The translations under genes were made by a program, and so were the position numbers. Shown in pieces: positions 18,379-28,140 of a stretch of 64,000 bases of DNA (the first letter of the stretch is position 1; each line of letters starts with the position of its first letter). The notes under the pieces are model-generated. The model was given only the letters and a program-made list of their open reading frames with translations, had not been told where the DNA came from and ran no database searches. Source of the stretch: Sagittula salina (lineage in GTDB: Bacteria > Pseudomonadota > Alphaproteobacteria > Rhodobacterales > Rhodobacteraceae); NCBI RefSeq assembly GCF_017813235.1, contig NZ_JAGISH010000002.1, positions 421,468-485,467 of the forward strand, read 5' to 3'.

Positions 18379-19221
18379 TCACCCCCCGAGGAAACTGCGC
18401 CGCACCTGCGGGTCGGCGAGCAGTTCCTTGCCGGTGCCGGTATGCGCATTCGCCCCCTGCACCAGAACGTATCCCTTGTCCGCGATCTCCAGCGCCTGGC
18501 GGGCGTTCTGCTCCACCATGAGGATGGAGATTCCCCTGCGCGCCACCTCGATGATGCGGTCAAAGAGCTCGTCCATCACGATGGGGCTGACCCCTGCCGT
18601 GGGCTCGTCCAGCATCAGCACCTTGGGCTGGGTCATCAGCGCGCGGCCGACGGCCACCTGCTGGCGTTGCCCGCCCGAAAGCTCCCCCGCCGGTTGCCGC
18701 CGCTTCTCTCCCAGGATCGGGAACAGATCGTAGACCTGTTCGATCGTGCCACGATAATCGTCCTCGCGGATGAAGGCGCCCATCTCCAGGTTTTCCTCCA
18801 CCGTCATGGAGGTAAAGATGTTATGCGTCTGGGGGACAAACCCCATGCCCATGCGCACCCGGTCCTGCGGCGTGAGCCGGGTGATGTCGCGGCCGTCCAG
18901 CCGCACCGAGCCGGTGCGCACGTCCAGCATGCCAAAGACCGCCTTCATCGCTGTCGACTTGCCCGCGCCGTTGGGGCCGACAATCACCGCGATCTCTCCC
19001 TTTTCAACCGCGATGGTGCAGTCGTGCAGAATGTCCGGCCCCTTGCCGTAGCCGCCCGTCATCCGGTCGCCGATCAGGAAGGGTCCACCGGCACCTTCGA
19101 CCACCGGCCCGGAGACGCGCGTCGGGTCGATGGAACTCTCGCCCCCCTGCCGCGTCACCGAGGCATCGTGGTTGCCGTGGTCATCCTGGTACGGATTGTC
19201 ACCGCTCATGCTGTTCCCCAT
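18379..19221 (-). CDS. livF: Branched-chain amino acid ABC transporter ATP-binding protein (LivF-type)
   Basis: A 280-residue ATPase that energises the LivHM permease. Walker A GPNGAGKST is near residue 83, the signature LSGGQRQQVAVGRAL near 179 and Walker B VLMLDEPTAG near 201. It carries an extra ~45-residue polar N-terminus (MGNSMSGDNPYQDDHGNHDA...) compared with usual LivF of about 235. An internal start near the domain border is possible but no better ribosome site was seen. The stop codon is 4 bases before the next gene's TTG. Confidence 0.92.
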   Translation of the reverse strand: MGNSMSGDNPYQDDHGNHDASVTRQGGESSIDPTRVSGPVVEGAGGPFLIGDRMTGGYGKGPDILHDCTIAVEKGEIAVIVGPNGAGKSTAMKAVFGMLDVRTGSVRLDGRDITRLTPQDRVRMGMGFVPQTHNIFTSMTVEENLEMGAFIREDDYRGTIEQVYDLFPILGEKRRQPAGELSGGQRQQVAVGRALMTQPKVLMLDEPTAGVSPIVMDELFDRIIEVARRGISILMVEQNARQALEIADKGYVLVQGANAHTGTGKELLADPQVRRSFLGG

Positions 19222-19233
19222 GTTTCTGCCCGG

Positions 19234-19482
19234 TCATGCGCCGCCGCGCAGCCATTTCAGCGCGCCCTCGGCCATGCCCTTGAATTTCGGATCGTCCGCC
19301 AGCGGCGCCACGCACAGGGCGGTGTCCTCCGGCAGCTGATGCTTGATCGCGTGATACAGCCGCGACAGCGTGCGTTGCGTTCTCACCATCAGCATCTGGT
19401 CACTCAGCGGATGCGACGGGTCGCCGATCTCCAGCCGCGCTCCAGGCGCGCCGTGCCAGACGAGGAACAGCGCCGGGCTCAT
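19234..19482 (-). CDS. Small conserved-context protein between livG and livF (82 aa)
   Basis: The product is not assigned to a family. It encodes 82 residues (MSPALFLVWHGAPGARLEIG, ending AEGALKWLRGGA), soluble and without a signal peptide. Its start overlaps the livG stop by 4 bases (ATGA-type arrangement) and livF begins 12 bases after its stop. That tight packing argues it is translated as part of the liv operon. A regulatory or assembly role is inference only. Confidence 0.65.
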   Translation of the reverse strand: MSPALFLVWHGAPGARLEIGDPSHPLSDQMLMVRTQRTLSRLYHAIKHQLPEDTALCVAPLADDPKFKGMAEGALKWLRGGA

Positions 19483-20258
19483 CCCACCTGGTCCTTGTTC
19501 TTCAGGCCGGTGCCGAGGTAAGCCTCGATCACCTGCTCATTGGCCTTGATCTCGTCCAACGAACCCTCGGCCAGCTTGCGGCCCTCGGCCATGACGATGA
19601 CCGGGTCGCAGATCCGGCCAATGAAATCCATGTCGTGCTCGATCACGCAGAAGGTATAGCCGCGCTCCTTGTTCAGGGCGACGATGGTATCCGCGATGGT
19701 CATCAAGAGCGTGCGGTTCACGCCCGCGCCGACCTCGTCGAGGAACACGATCTTGGCGTCGACCATCATGGTGCGGCCGAGTTCGAGCAGTTTTTTCTGC
19801 CCGCCGGATATGGCGCCCGCGGGGTGATCGGCCAGGTGGCTGATCGTCAGGAACTCCAGCACCTCGTCGGCCTTCGCCTTCATCGCGCGCTCTTCATCCG
19901 CGATCCGCTTGCGTCCGAACCAGGTGTTCCAGAGCTGCTCGCCCGACTGACCACCCGGAACCATCATCAGGTTCTCGCGGCAGGACATGCTTCCGAACTC
20001 GTGCGCAATCTGGAAAGTGCGGAGCAGCCCCTTGTGGAACAACGCGTGCGGCGGCAGGCCGGTAATGTCCTCACCGTCCATGAAAACGCGGCCCGAAGTC
20101 GGTTCCAGCGCGCCGGCGATCACGTTGAACAGCGTCGTCTTGCCTGCGCCGTTCGGACCCACAAGCCCCGTAATGGAGCCTTTGGCAATCTCCAGCGAGG
20201 CCCCGTCGACGGCCCGGAAGGCACCGAAATGACGGTGCAGGTTCTCTACCTTGATCAA
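19479..20258 (-). CDS. livG: Branched-chain amino acid ABC transporter ATP-binding protein (LivG-type)
   Basis: A 259-residue ATPase, the second nucleotide-binding subunit. Walker A GPNGAGKTT lies near residue 34, the signature SGGQKKLLELGRTM near 149, and VFLDEVGAGVNRTL is the Walker B region. The TTG at 20258 (reading LIKVENLHRHFG) is chosen because GGGAGAG precedes it by 5 bases and the length then matches the family. The longer frame to 20330 reads through the terminator-like hairpin after livK. The D-loop region reads EVGAGVN rather than the usual EPxAGLN, a common LivG variant. Confidence 0.92.
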   Translation of the reverse strand: MIKVENLHRHFGAFRAVDGASLEIAKGSITGLVGPNGAGKTTLFNVIAGALEPTSGRVFMDGEDITGLPPHALFHKGLLRTFQIAHEFGSMSCRENLMMVPGGQSGEQLWNTWFGRKRIADEERAMKAKADEVLEFLTISHLADHPAGAISGGQKKLLELGRTMMVDAKIVFLDEVGAGVNRTLLMTIADTIVALNKERGYTFCVIEHDMDFIGRICDPVIVMAEGRKLAEGSLDEIKANEQVIEAYLGTGLKNKDQVG

Positions 20259-20310
20259 GGCATCTCTCCCTTTCGGACCCGGCAAAGGCGAGTGCCGGGA
20301 CCCGGAAATA

Positions 20311-20345
20311 CAAAGGGCGGCCCGCGACAATTGCCCGGGCCGCCC
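20311..20345 (-). terminator. Hairpin between livK and livG (attenuator)
   Basis: On the minus strand a 10-bp stem (GGGCGGCCCG / CGGGCCGCCC) is followed by TTTG. It lies 16 bases past the livK stop codon. Incomplete termination here would give more binding protein than ATPase and permease, as is common for ABC uptake operons. Confidence 0.6.
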
Positions 20346-20360
20346 CTCGGTCAGCTCATG

Positions 20361-21530
20361 TCACTTGAAGGTGACGGTTTCGGCCTTGCCGCCCTTCACA
20401 TCATAGTACCGGTAGGAACCGGCGGCCTCGCCCGGTCCGATCAGTTCCACGCCGGAGGCGCCCACGTAATCCACGTCGCCGCCCGAGGCAAGGATCTCCA
20501 GCGCCTTGCCCAATTCGCCCGGCAGGATGGGCTCTCCGGGCGCGTTGGCCACGTCGAGCAGGTTGGCCGCCACCGCTTCGGAGGTCGCAGCACCCCCCTT
20601 CATCATCGCCAGCGCAATCAGGGCCGCCGCGTCATAGCTCTCGCGGGTGTAGGAGGAGGATGAGTCGAAGCCCGCGCCCTCGGTGATCTTGCCGAACGCG
20701 TCGGCGCCTTCACCCTCGGCCCAGGCGATCGTGCCGATGGCACCTTCGAGGGCGTCGGACAGTTCGCTGAACAGGGCGTCGGAGTACATGCCGTCGCCCA
20801 TTACGTACATGTCGAATGCGCCGGTGTCGTAGGACGCCTGGATCATGCCCTTGCCACCCTGATCGGAGTAGCCCAGCACCAGGAGCGCGTCACCGCCAGC
20901 AGAGGCCAGCGCGCCGATCTCGGCCGAGTAGTCGGCCTTGCCGTCGTCATGCGGCGACGACAGGGTGATCTCGCCGTCGAAATTGGCGGCGAATGCATCG
21001 GCAAAGCCCTTGCCGTAGTCGTTGTTGGTGTAGGTCACTGCGACGGAGGAGATACCTTTTTCCTTCAGGATCTCGGCTAGAACGGCCCCCTGACGTGCAT
21101 CGGACGGTGCCGTGCGGAAAAACAGGTCCTTGTCGTCGGCAGTGGTCAGGCCGGGCGAGGTGGCGGAGGGCGACACCATCGGGACACCGTTCGGTACGGC
21201 GACGTTCGACAGGATCGCGCCAGTCACGCCGGAGCAGTCCGCGCCCATGATCGCCACGACACCCTCGGAGGTCACCAGGCGCTCGGCGGCGGCCGTAGCG
21301 GCGGCGGCGTCGACGCAGGTCGAGTCTGCGCGGACCGGGGCCAGCGTCACACCTTCGAGGAACTTGCCGGAATCGTTGACTTCCTTGATCGCCAGCTCGG
21401 CCGAGTCGCCCATCATCGGGGTGATGGATTCGATCGGGCCGGTAAAGCCCAGGATGACGCCGATCTTGGCGTCTTCGGCCTGGGCGGCGCCCGCGACAAG
21501 CGCGGAGGCGGCAAGAAGCAGTTTTTTCAT
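20361..21530 (-). CDS. livK: Branched-chain amino acid ABC transporter substrate-binding protein
   Basis: A 389-residue periplasmic binding protein with a signal peptide (MKKLLLAASALVAGAAQAED, cleavage after the AQA). The Peripla_BP_6 start AKIGVILGFTGPIESITPMM and the block VPMVSPSATSPGLT are typical. It is the first gene of the liv operon. Length and domain order fit LivJ/LivK or related amide-binding proteins; the ligand is not deducible. Confidence 0.9.
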   Translation of the reverse strand: MKKLLLAASALVAGAAQAEDAKIGVILGFTGPIESITPMMGDSAELAIKEVNDSGKFLEGVTLAPVRADSTCVDAAAATAAAERLVTSEGVVAIMGADCSGVTGAILSNVAVPNGVPMVSPSATSPGLTTADDKDLFFRTAPSDARQGAVLAEILKEKGISSVAVTYTNNDYGKGFADAFAANFDGEITLSSPHDDGKADYSAEIGALASAGGDALLVLGYSDQGGKGMIQASYDTGAFDMYVMGDGMYSDALFSELSDALEGAIGTIAWAEGEGADAFGKITEGAGFDSSSSYTRESYDAAALIALAMMKGGAATSEAVAANLLDVANAPGEPILPGELGKALEILASGGDVDYVGASGVELIGPGEAAGSYRYYDVKGGKAETVTFK

Positions 21531-21791
21531 GTTTTCAACTCCCGTGTTGGAAACACACCCATCGGTGCGGTTCGGCGGCGAGCCTATGTCTCGGGCAGGG
21601 AAAAGAAAAGCCCCGCCCCAAGGTCATAAGCCCGTAAAAGAGGCGTTAAACGACCTGTTTCGTGCACCTTGCGCCCTAACACTCGGCATCAAGGGCTCAG
21701 GAACAGGCGCGGGGCAGGGCGCAGGGCGCGGGCCTGGGCCGCTCTGATTCTGTTCCTGGGACTGGCGCATCCCGGGACCTGTGAAGCGCGC

Positions 21792-22802
21792 TCAGACCGA
21801 CAGCCGTGCCCCATGTGTGCCACGTTCGCGGTAGGGCGTGGTTTCGTAATGCGCGCGGTAACACTTGGAGAAATGCGAGGGCGAAGCGAACCCGCAGGCC
21901 AGCGCCACGTTGATGACGCTCATATCGGTCTGCATCAGCAGGTTGCGCGCCTTCTGCAGGCGCAACTCCATGTAATACCGCTTTGGCGAACGGGACAGGT
22001 AGCGGCGGAACAGCCGCTCCAGCTGGCGGGTCGACATACCGACTTCCTTGGCGAGGATCGCCGGGCTGATCGGGTCCTCGATATTGCTTTCCATCATCTG
22101 GATGACCTGGGACAGCTTTGGATGGCGCACGCCGATCCGTGTCGGCACCGACAGGCGCTGCGTGTCCTGATCGGTGCGGATGGAGGAATAGATCTGCTGG
22201 TCCGCCACGGCAGAGGCCAGTTCCTCACCGTGATCGCGCGCGATCACCTGCAGGAACAGGTCGATCGAGGATGTTCCTCCCGCCGTGGTCATCCGGTTGC
22301 CATCGATGGCGAAAACGGACTTGGTCAGAAAGACCTCCTCGAACTCCTCCGCGAAACTGTCCTGGTTCTCCCAGTGGATGGTGGCCTTGCGCCCGTCGAG
22401 CAGCCCGGCCTTTGCCAGCGTGTAGCCGGCGGTACAGAGCCCGCCGATAACCAGCCCCTTGCGCGCCTCCCGACGCAGCCAGTTCAGCAGCCGTTTCGTG
22501 GTTGCCTTCTGCACGTCCATGCCGCCGCACAGGATGATGGCATCGTCGCGGTGCAGCTCTTCCAGATCGGCGTCGAGCTTGAACACCGTCCCCGTGGAAC
22601 AGCGCATGGTATCGCCGCCTTCGCCCACCACCTGCCACTCGTAAAGCCGCTTGTTCGACATGCGGTTCGCCAGCCGCAGGCAATCCATGGCGGCGGCGAA
22701 GGACAAGAGGGTAAAGTCCTCCAGAAGCACGAAAACGAACCGCTTCGGCTTGGCGGGAACCGTGTCCAGTTCGACAATCTGGCGCTGGCTGGGAGGCAGC
22801 AT
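21792..22802 (-). CDS. GlxA-family AraC-type regulator with DJ-1/PfpI domain
   Basis: A 336-residue transcription factor. The N-terminal ~190 residues form a DJ-1/PfpI-like sensor (FVFVLLEDFTLLSFAAAMDC, GGLCTAGYTLAKAG) and the C-terminal ~100 an AraC double helix-turn-helix (LAKEVGMSTRQLERLFRRYL, NVALACGFASPSHFSKCYR). The ATG at 22802 follows GAGGGA; an upstream reading to 22904 lacks support. Relatives regulate quaternary amine or amino acid use. It is 261 bases upstream of livK in the same direction, so control of the liv operon is possible but not shown. Confidence 0.88.
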   Translation of the reverse strand: MLPPSQRQIVELDTVPAKPKRFVFVLLEDFTLLSFAAAMDCLRLANRMSNKRLYEWQVVGEGGDTMRCSTGTVFKLDADLEELHRDDAIILCGGMDVQKATTKRLLNWLRREARKGLVIGGLCTAGYTLAKAGLLDGRKATIHWENQDSFAEEFEEVFLTKSVFAIDGNRMTTAGGTSSIDLFLQVIARDHGEELASAVADQQIYSSIRTDQDTQRLSVPTRIGVRHPKLSQVIQMMESNIEDPISPAILAKEVGMSTRQLERLFRRYLSRSPKRYYMELRLQKARNLLMQTDMSVINVALACGFASPSHFSKCYRAHYETTPYRERGTHGARLSV

Positions 22803-22999
22803 TCGTCCCTCGCTCGGAAATATGTGAAACCGTCGCGGCGGGCCTAGGTTCACCCCGCGCAGCGACGATGGGTTCACAAGGTCAGAGTGTGCGTTTCGCG
22901 TCAAGCGATGTCGTAAAAAACACGGGTTTTCAGGCGGCCGTGCCTCGCGTATAAGCCCCGGACCGTTACCGCTGACGTTGCTGGACTGGGAGAGGACAA

Positions 23000-24370
23000 A
23001 TGACCGAGTGGCAGAAATCGAACTGGCGCGACCTTCCGCGGGTTCAGATGCCGGAGTATACGGACGCTGACGCCCTGCACGCCGTCGAGGCCCAGCTGTC
23101 GAAGTATCCGCCGCTGGTCTTTGCGGGCGAGGCGCGCAAGTTGAAGTCCCACCTGGCCGCCGCTGGCCGCGGCGAGGCCTTCCTGCTGCAAGGCGGGGAC
23201 TGTGCCGAGAGCTTTGACCAGTTCAGCGCCAATGCCATCCGCGACACCTTCAAGGTGATGTTGCAGATGGCCATGGTCCTGACCTTCGGCGCCAAGGTGC
23301 CCGTGGTGAAGGTCGGTCGCATGGCGGGCCAGTTCGCCAAGCCGCGTTCGGCCCCGACCGAAACCGTGAACGGCGTCGAGCTGCCCAGCTACCGCGGCGA
23401 CATCATCAACGAACTCGCCTTCACGCCGGAATCCCGCATTCCCGACCCGCGCAAGATGCTGCAGGCCTATACGCAGGCGGCTGCCACGCTGAACCTGCTG
23501 CGCGCCTTCTCGACCGGCGGCTATGCCGACGTCCACCAGGTGCACCAGTGGACGCTTGGCTTCACCGAAAGCGACAACGCCGCGAAGTACCGCGACATGG
23601 CGGGGCGCATCACCGACACGCTGGACTTCATCCGCGCGGCGGGCGTCTCCAACGAGCAGGCGCACACGCTCCAGACGGTCGATTTCTACACCTCGCACGA
23701 GGCGCTCCTGCTGGAATACGAGGAGGCGCTGACACGTCTCGATTCCACCTCCGGCAAGTGGCTGGCGGGCTCCGGCCACATGGTCTGGATCGGCGACCGC
23801 ACACGGCAGCCGGACGGCGCGCATGTGGAGTTCTGCCGTGGTATCCTGAACCCCGTCGGGCTGAAGTGCGGCCCGACCACCACCGCCGAGGACCTCAAGG
23901 TCCTGATGGGGAAGCTGAACCCGACTAACGAAGAGGGCAAGCTGACGCTCATCGCACGCTTCGGCGCGGGCAAGGTGGCGGAACACCTGCCGCGCCTGAT
24001 CAAGGCCGTGCAGGAAGTCGGCGCCAACGTGACCTGGGTTTGCGACCCGATGCACGGCAACACGATCAAGTCTGCCTCCGGCTACAAGACGCGTCCCTTC
24101 GACAGCGTTCTGCGCGAAGTGCGCGAGTTCTTCGCCGTGCACGAGGCGGAGGGGACAATCCCCGGTGGTGTTCACTTCGAGATGACCGGCCTCGACGTGA
24201 CCGAATGCACCGGCGGCGTGCGCGAAGTGACCGACGAGGATCTTAGCGACCGCTACCACACCGCTTGCGATCCGCGCCTGAATGCGTCGCAGTCGCTTGA
24301 ACTGGCCTTCCTCGTGGCAGAGGAACTGACCGCGCGGCGCCAGAACGCTGCTGCGGTGGCGAACGGCTGA
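23000..24370 (+). CDS. aroG: Class II 3-deoxy-7-phosphoheptulonate synthase
   Basis: It condenses phosphoenolpyruvate and erythrose 4-phosphate in the first step of the shikimate pathway. The 456-residue protein is of the plant-like class [11 protein letters not shown] near residue 66 carries the metal-binding cysteine, and [22 protein letters not shown] and [15 protein letters not shown] are family blocks. The start follows GGGAGAGGACAA. It is monocistronic, with a strong terminator at 24402. The 573-codon open frame on the opposite strand is a composition artefact. Confidence 0.96.
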   Translation: MTEWQKSNWRDLPRVQMPEYTDADALHAVEAQLSKYPPLVFAGEARKLKSHLAAAGRGEAFLLQGGDCAESFDQFSANAIRDTFKVMLQMAMVLTFGAKVPVVKVGRMAGQFAKPRSAPTETVNGVELPSYRGDIINELAFTPESRIPDPRKMLQAYTQAAATLNLLRAFSTGGYADVHQVHQWTLGFTESDNAAKYRDMAGRITDTLDFIRAAGVSNEQAHTLQTVDFYTSHEALLLEYEEALTRLDSTSGKWLAGSGHMVWIGDRTRQPDGAHVEFCRGILNPVGLKCGPTTTAEDLKVLMGKLNPTNEEGKLTLIARFGAGKVAEHLPRLIKAVQEVGANVTWVCDPMHGNTIKSASGYKTRPFDSVLREVREFFAVHEAEGTIPGGVHFEMTGLDVTECTGGVREVTDEDLSDRYHTACDPRLNASQSLELAFLVAEELTARRQNAAAVANG

Positions 24371-24401
24371 TCTCCGGGGACGGAACCCCCAAGGTAGAAT
24401 T

Positions 24402-24436
24402 CGAAACGGGCGACGGGATGACCGTCGCCCGTTTCG
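24402..24436 (+). terminator. Terminator downstream of aroG
   Basis: A 15-bp perfect stem (CGAAACGGGCGACGG and its complement) with loop GATGA starts 32 bases after the aroG stop and is followed by TGTTCT. Confidence 0.8.
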
Positions 24437-24621
24437 TGTTCTGCGAGGGCACTGTGGCCTTGTCGCCAAGGCGCGCGGGAGTTCGCGTCGGACCCTGAAA
24501 AGACTCACTTGAGTTTTGCAATGGCTCGTGCAATTTCCCGTTATCCGGGCGCGAGGCTCCGCCCGGCGGCTGCAGGCGCGAAGACGCGCCGAGAGCGCCA
24601 TCCTCCTTTTGGCTAACTCCA

Positions 24622-24909
24622 ATGCGTATCACGCTTTTCGCGGCCCTGGCCGCACTCTTCGCGGGTCCGGTCCTTGCCGATCAGTCCTCCGCCACCGTCC
24701 AGTCCTGGAACCCCGCCAACCGCACGCTTGTCTTCACTGACAAATCGATGCTGATCCTGCCGGTTGGCTTCGTCCTGCCAGAGAACCTCGCGGCAGGTGA
24801 GCGCGTCGACATTACTTACCAGTGGAAGGGCGAGGACGGCTTTGGCGAAATCTATTCCGTCGCTCGCTCGGCCACTGTCGCGCCGCTGGCTGCCAAGAGC
24901 GGACTCTGA
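24622..24909 (+). CDS. Small periplasmic protein, DUF1344-like (95 aa)
   Basis: A 95-residue secreted protein with a signal peptide (MRITLFAALAALFAGPVLA) and a compact beta-rich domain (ATVQSWNPANRTLVFTDKSM, VDITYQWKGEDGFGEIYSV). It resembles DUF1344 proteins, whose function is unknown. No clear ribosome site precedes the ATG. It is followed by a strong bidirectional terminator. Confidence 0.7.
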   Translation: MRITLFAALAALFAGPVLADQSSATVQSWNPANRTLVFTDKSMLILPVGFVLPENLAAGERVDITYQWKGEDGFGEIYSVARSATVAPLAAKSGL

Positions 24910-24966
24910 AATCGTTGCGGGCGCACATCAGCGTCGGCGCGCAATTTTATGAAAATTATAGGAAAA

Positions 24967-24998
24967 AGGGCCGCGCTCCCGCGCGGCCCTCGTCTTTT
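24967..24998 (+). terminator. Bidirectional terminator
   Basis: The stem AGGGCCGCGC / GCGCGGCCCT (loop TCCC) is followed by CGTCTTTT, and preceded by AAAAA (a T-run on the other strand). It separates convergent genes ending at 24909 and 25023. Confidence 0.85.
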
Positions 24999-25022
24999 GT
25001 CATCTTTCCCTGTCGGACCGGC

Positions 25023-25754
25023 TTAGCCGTTGTCCACCACCAGCGTCAGGTGGCCACGCTCGGGGGTCCTGTGGTCGTCCGCCACATCTTTGACCCGCGA
25101 CCGGAATACGGCGGGCGGCTCTGTCGGGGCCAGCAGCGGACCCGTTTCGCTCAGGTTGATCTTTTCGGGCGGGACGGAACCAACACTGTGGTCGGCACCG
25201 GTGGAGGTCTCCAGTGCTGGCTGGATGTGCAGCTGCTCCACCTTGAAACGGCGGGGAGTGCGGCCAATGCGGCCATGCGACACCAGCGCGCCGAGGCCGC
25301 GCGTCATGTCACCGAAATCCGACCGCAGCGGCAGCAGGATCAGGCTTGCGGTCATCTCGGGCTTGCCGAAACCGCCTTCTGCCTTCAGTTCCATGCGCAC
25401 GATCGCCGGATCGGCAAAGACCGCAGTGATGCCCTGTCCGAACCGTTCCCGATCGGTGGGCGCGATGAGCGAGCTTAGCGGCATGCCAGCCACCTGCATG
25501 CCCATCAGGTCATTCAGATGCGACCCCGCGACACGGATCTTGGCCATGGAGGGCGCGATGCGCTCCATGAGAAAGGCGTTCTCCAGGGCGCGTTCCATGC
25601 CGCGCGGATCGATCTGGCTGCGCAGGGGAACAGCGGTGGCATCGCACAGCCCGCGCCAGTAGGCTTCGACCTGGCGCAGAGGCGCTTCGCGGCGGGTCTT
25701 TTCGTGCGCTGTCATCGAAACGATGTCCTGACCATTGCCATTCTTGCCGAACAT
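25023..25754 (-). CDS. PAS_5-domain protein
   Basis: A 243-residue cytoplasmic protein of the PAS_5 family (PF07310-type), common in Alphaproteobacteria. The conserved part spans about residues 22-165 (LRQVEAYWRGLCDATAVPLR, MAKIRVAGSHLNDLMGMQVA, DPAIVRMELKAEGG). The remaining C-terminus is variable and polar. No kinase or output domain is fused to it. Its function is unknown; PAS folds usually sense a ligand or bind a partner. An upstream in-frame reading to 25941 belongs to another frame. Confidence 0.8.
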   Translation of the reverse strand: MFGKNGNGQDIVSMTAHEKTRREAPLRQVEAYWRGLCDATAVPLRSQIDPRGMERALENAFLMERIAPSMAKIRVAGSHLNDLMGMQVAGMPLSSLIAPTDRERFGQGITAVFADPAIVRMELKAEGGFGKPEMTASLILLPLRSDFGDMTRGLGALVSHGRIGRTPRRFKVEQLHIQPALETSTGADHSVGSVPPEKINLSETGPLLAPTEPPAVFRSRVKDVADDHRTPERGHLTLVVDNG

Positions 25755-26014
25755 GATTTCCGCTCCTTGTCTTGTCGGATGCGGCGTGACGGGCCCCCGA
25801 CCACCATGCCATCGTAATCTTCATTGTGAAATCATTACTACAGTAAGCCCGTCCCAATTTCGCCCCAATTCTGGCGCAAGGGTTAACGCCGGGTTTGAAA
25901 TCAGGTAAAAATCCGCGCATTTCTGCGGCAGTTTGCTCCATCCGTCCGAGTCCCGCAACGCTTGCCTACGGCGGCTCCAGCCGCTACCGGGATGGCGACA
26001 CGAAGGAGATCGGG

Positions 26015-26905
26015 ATGCGCCAATCGATGACCGGGTTCGGAGCCGCGCAGGGGGCCGGGCTGGGACTCAGCTGGACATGGGAGCTGCGCGGGGTGAACGG
26101 CAAGGGGCTGGACCTGCGGCTGCGCCTGCCCGACTGGGTCGAGGGGCTGGAGGCACAAGTTCGCTCCGAAACCGCCAAAGCCTTGACGCGCGGGAATATT
26201 CAAGTCGGACTCAAGGTAGTCTCGGAGCAGTCCGAGGGCGCGCTTCGTCTGGACGAGGGGCAGTTGTCTGCGGTTCTGGACGCCATGGCCCGGATCGAAG
26301 CGCAGGCGATGGAGCAGGGGCTGTCGCTGGCGCCCTCCACTGCCGCCGAAATCGTCGGCCTGCGCGGCGTGATGACGGCGGAGGCGGCAGAGGTCGACAT
26401 CGTCGCCCTGCGCGCGCTTCTGCTGGCCGATTATGCAAGGGCGCTGTCGGTCTTTGTTGGAATGCGGCAGTCAGAAGGCGCCGCGCTGCAGCAAATTCTC
26501 GAACGTCAATTGGGCGAAATAGAGGCGCTGGTTGCCGAGTCGGAGAGTGCCGCCGAGGCGCGTTCCGAGGCGCAAACTGTCCGGCTCGGGGCGCAGCTGG
26601 CACGGGTCATGGATAACGCCGAAGGCGCCGACCCGGACCGCGTGGCACAGGAACTGGCATTGATCGCCGTGAAGTCCGACGTGACCGAAGAAATCGACCG
26701 GTTGCGGTCGCATGTGGCCGCCGCACGCGCGTTGCTCGCGGAGCAGGCACCGGTGGGGCGCAAGCTCGATTTCCTATGCCAGGAATTCAACCGGGAGGCC
26801 AACACGCTGTGTTCGAAATCCGGCGACCCGGAGCTGACCCGCGCAGGCCTTGCCCTGAAGACGCTGATCGACCAGATGCGCGAACAGGTCCAGAACGTGG
26901 AGTGA
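26015..26905 (+). CDS. yicC: YicC/YloC-family endoribonuclease
   Basis: A 296-residue protein beginning MRQSMTGFG, the hallmark of the YicC family. A family C-terminus is present: [36 protein letters not shown] and [17 protein letters not shown]. coli YicC is an RNA endonuclease. The ATG at 26015 has AAGGAG at 26003-26008. It lies 4 bases before gmk, an arrangement found across many proteobacteria. Confidence 0.93.
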   Translation: MRQSMTGFGAAQGAGLGLSWTWELRGVNGKGLDLRLRLPDWVEGLEAQVRSETAKALTRGNIQVGLKVVSEQSEGALRLDEGQLSAVLDAMARIEAQAMEQGLSLAPSTAAEIVGLRGVMTAEAAEVDIVALRALLLADYARALSVFVGMRQSEGAALQQILERQLGEIEALVAESESAAEARSEAQTVRLGAQLARVMDNAEGADPDRVAQELALIAVKSDVTEEIDRLRSHVAAARALLAEQAPVGRKLDFLCQEFNREANTLCSKSGDPELTRAGLALKTLIDQMREQVQNVE

Positions 26906-26909
26906 TGAC

Positions 26910-27563
26910 ATGAGCCTTTCCCCCGACCGCCGCGGTCTGCTGATCATCCTGTCCTCGCCGTCTGGTGCGGGCAAATCCACGCTGGCAAAACGCCTGCGCG
27001 CCTGGGACCCTTCGGTGATCTTTTCCGTTTCAGCCACCACGCGCCCTCCTAGGCCCGGCGAGGTGGATGGCGAGGACTATCACTTCATGACGGATACGGC
27101 CTTCAAGAAGGCGGTGGCCAACGGCGAGATGCTGGAACACGCGCATGTCTTTGGCAATTTCTATGGCTCGCCCAAGGGGCCGGTGCGCGATGCGATCATC
27201 TCGGGCAAGGACGTGCTGTTCGACATCGACTGGCAGGGCGCACAGCAGATGACGAATTCGGAACTGGCGTTGAATACACTCTCGATCTTCCTGCTGCCGC
27301 CGTCGATCGCCGAACTCAAGCGCCGGCTTGAAAGCCGTGGGCAGGACGGGCCGGAGGTCATCGCGCGACGGATGCAGAAGAGCTGGGACGAGATCAGCCA
27401 CTGGGGCGCCTACGATTTCGTGCTGGTGAACGAGGACCTCGATGAAACCGAGGCCCGGCTGAAGAGCATCATCACGGCCACGCGTTTGCGTCGGACGCAG
27501 CAGCCGGGGCTGCTGGAGCATGTGCGCAGTCTGCAGGCAGAATTCGGGGAGGCGGAAATATGA
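26910..27563 (+). CDS. gmk: Guanylate kinase
   Basis: It phosphorylates GMP to GDP. The 217-residue protein has a P-loop SPSGAGKST at residues 16-24, then the GMP-binding segment [17 protein letters not shown] and [10 protein letters not shown]. It sits in an operon with yicC upstream and overlaps the gamma carbonic anhydrase gene by 4 bases. Confidence 0.96.
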   Translation: MSLSPDRRGLLIILSSPSGAGKSTLAKRLRAWDPSVIFSVSATTRPPRPGEVDGEDYHFMTDTAFKKAVANGEMLEHAHVFGNFYGSPKGPVRDAIISGKDVLFDIDWQGAQQMTNSELALNTLSIFLLPPSIAELKRRLESRGQDGPEVIARRMQKSWDEISHWGAYDFVLVNEDLDETEARLKSIITATRLRRTQQPGLLEHVRSLQAEFGEAEI

Positions 27564-28081
27564 CACGATACGCTCTGGACGGGGTGGAACCGGAGATCCA
27601 CGACAGCGCATGGGTGGCGCCGGATGCCAATATCATCGGGCGGGTGGTGCTTGAGGAAGCGTCGTCGGTCTGGTTCGGCTGCACGCTGCGCGGCGACAAC
27701 GAAGAGATCCGTGTGGGTCGTGGTTCCAACGTGCAGGAGAACGTGGTCTGCCACACCGACATGGGCTTTCCGCTGGTGATCGGGCCGGGGGTGACAGTGG
27801 GCCACAAGGCTATGCTGCACGGCTGTATGATCGGGGAAAATTCGCTGATCGGCATGGGCGCCACAGTGCTGAACGGCGCGAAGATCGGAGCGGGGTGCCT
27901 GATCGGCGCGGGGGCGCTGATCCCGGAGGGCAAGGTAATCCCGGACGGTTCGCTGGTCATGGGGGTGCCGGGCAAGGTGGTGCGGGAGCTTTCGCCCGAG
28001 GCCATTGAGGGACTGAAGCGGTCCGCGCTGGGGTATCAACGCAACGCTGCGCGATTCCGGGAGGGATTGCGCACGTTGTGA
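27560..28081 (+). CDS. Gamma carbonic anhydrase family protein
   Basis: A 173-residue left-handed beta-helix protein built of hexapeptide repeats ([20 protein letters not shown] and following turns). Likely zinc ligands are histidines in VVCHTD and VGHKAMLHG. Relatives are hexameric carbonic anhydrases or transferase-fold proteins such as YrdA/PaaY. The ATG overlaps the gmk stop, so it is co-translated with it. Catalytic activity is not certain for all members of the family. Confidence 0.9.
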   Translation: MTRYALDGVEPEIHDSAWVAPDANIIGRVVLEEASSVWFGCTLRGDNEEIRVGRGSNVQENVVCHTDMGFPLVIGPGVTVGHKAMLHGCMIGENSLIGMGATVLNGAKIGAGCLIGAGALIPEGKVIPDGSLVMGVPGKVVRELSPEAIEGLKRSALGYQRNAARFREGLRTL

Positions 28082-28140
28082 CGCTGGCTCGGGCCGGAGG
28101 CGGCATATGCAGTGGTTTCGGGGAACACTGAAAGCGACAT

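Noticed and set aside
22901..24622. 573-codon open frame on the strand opposite aroG
   Set aside because: It is fully antisense to a well-conserved enzyme gene, and high-GC codon bias keeps such shadow frames open. No family resemblance.
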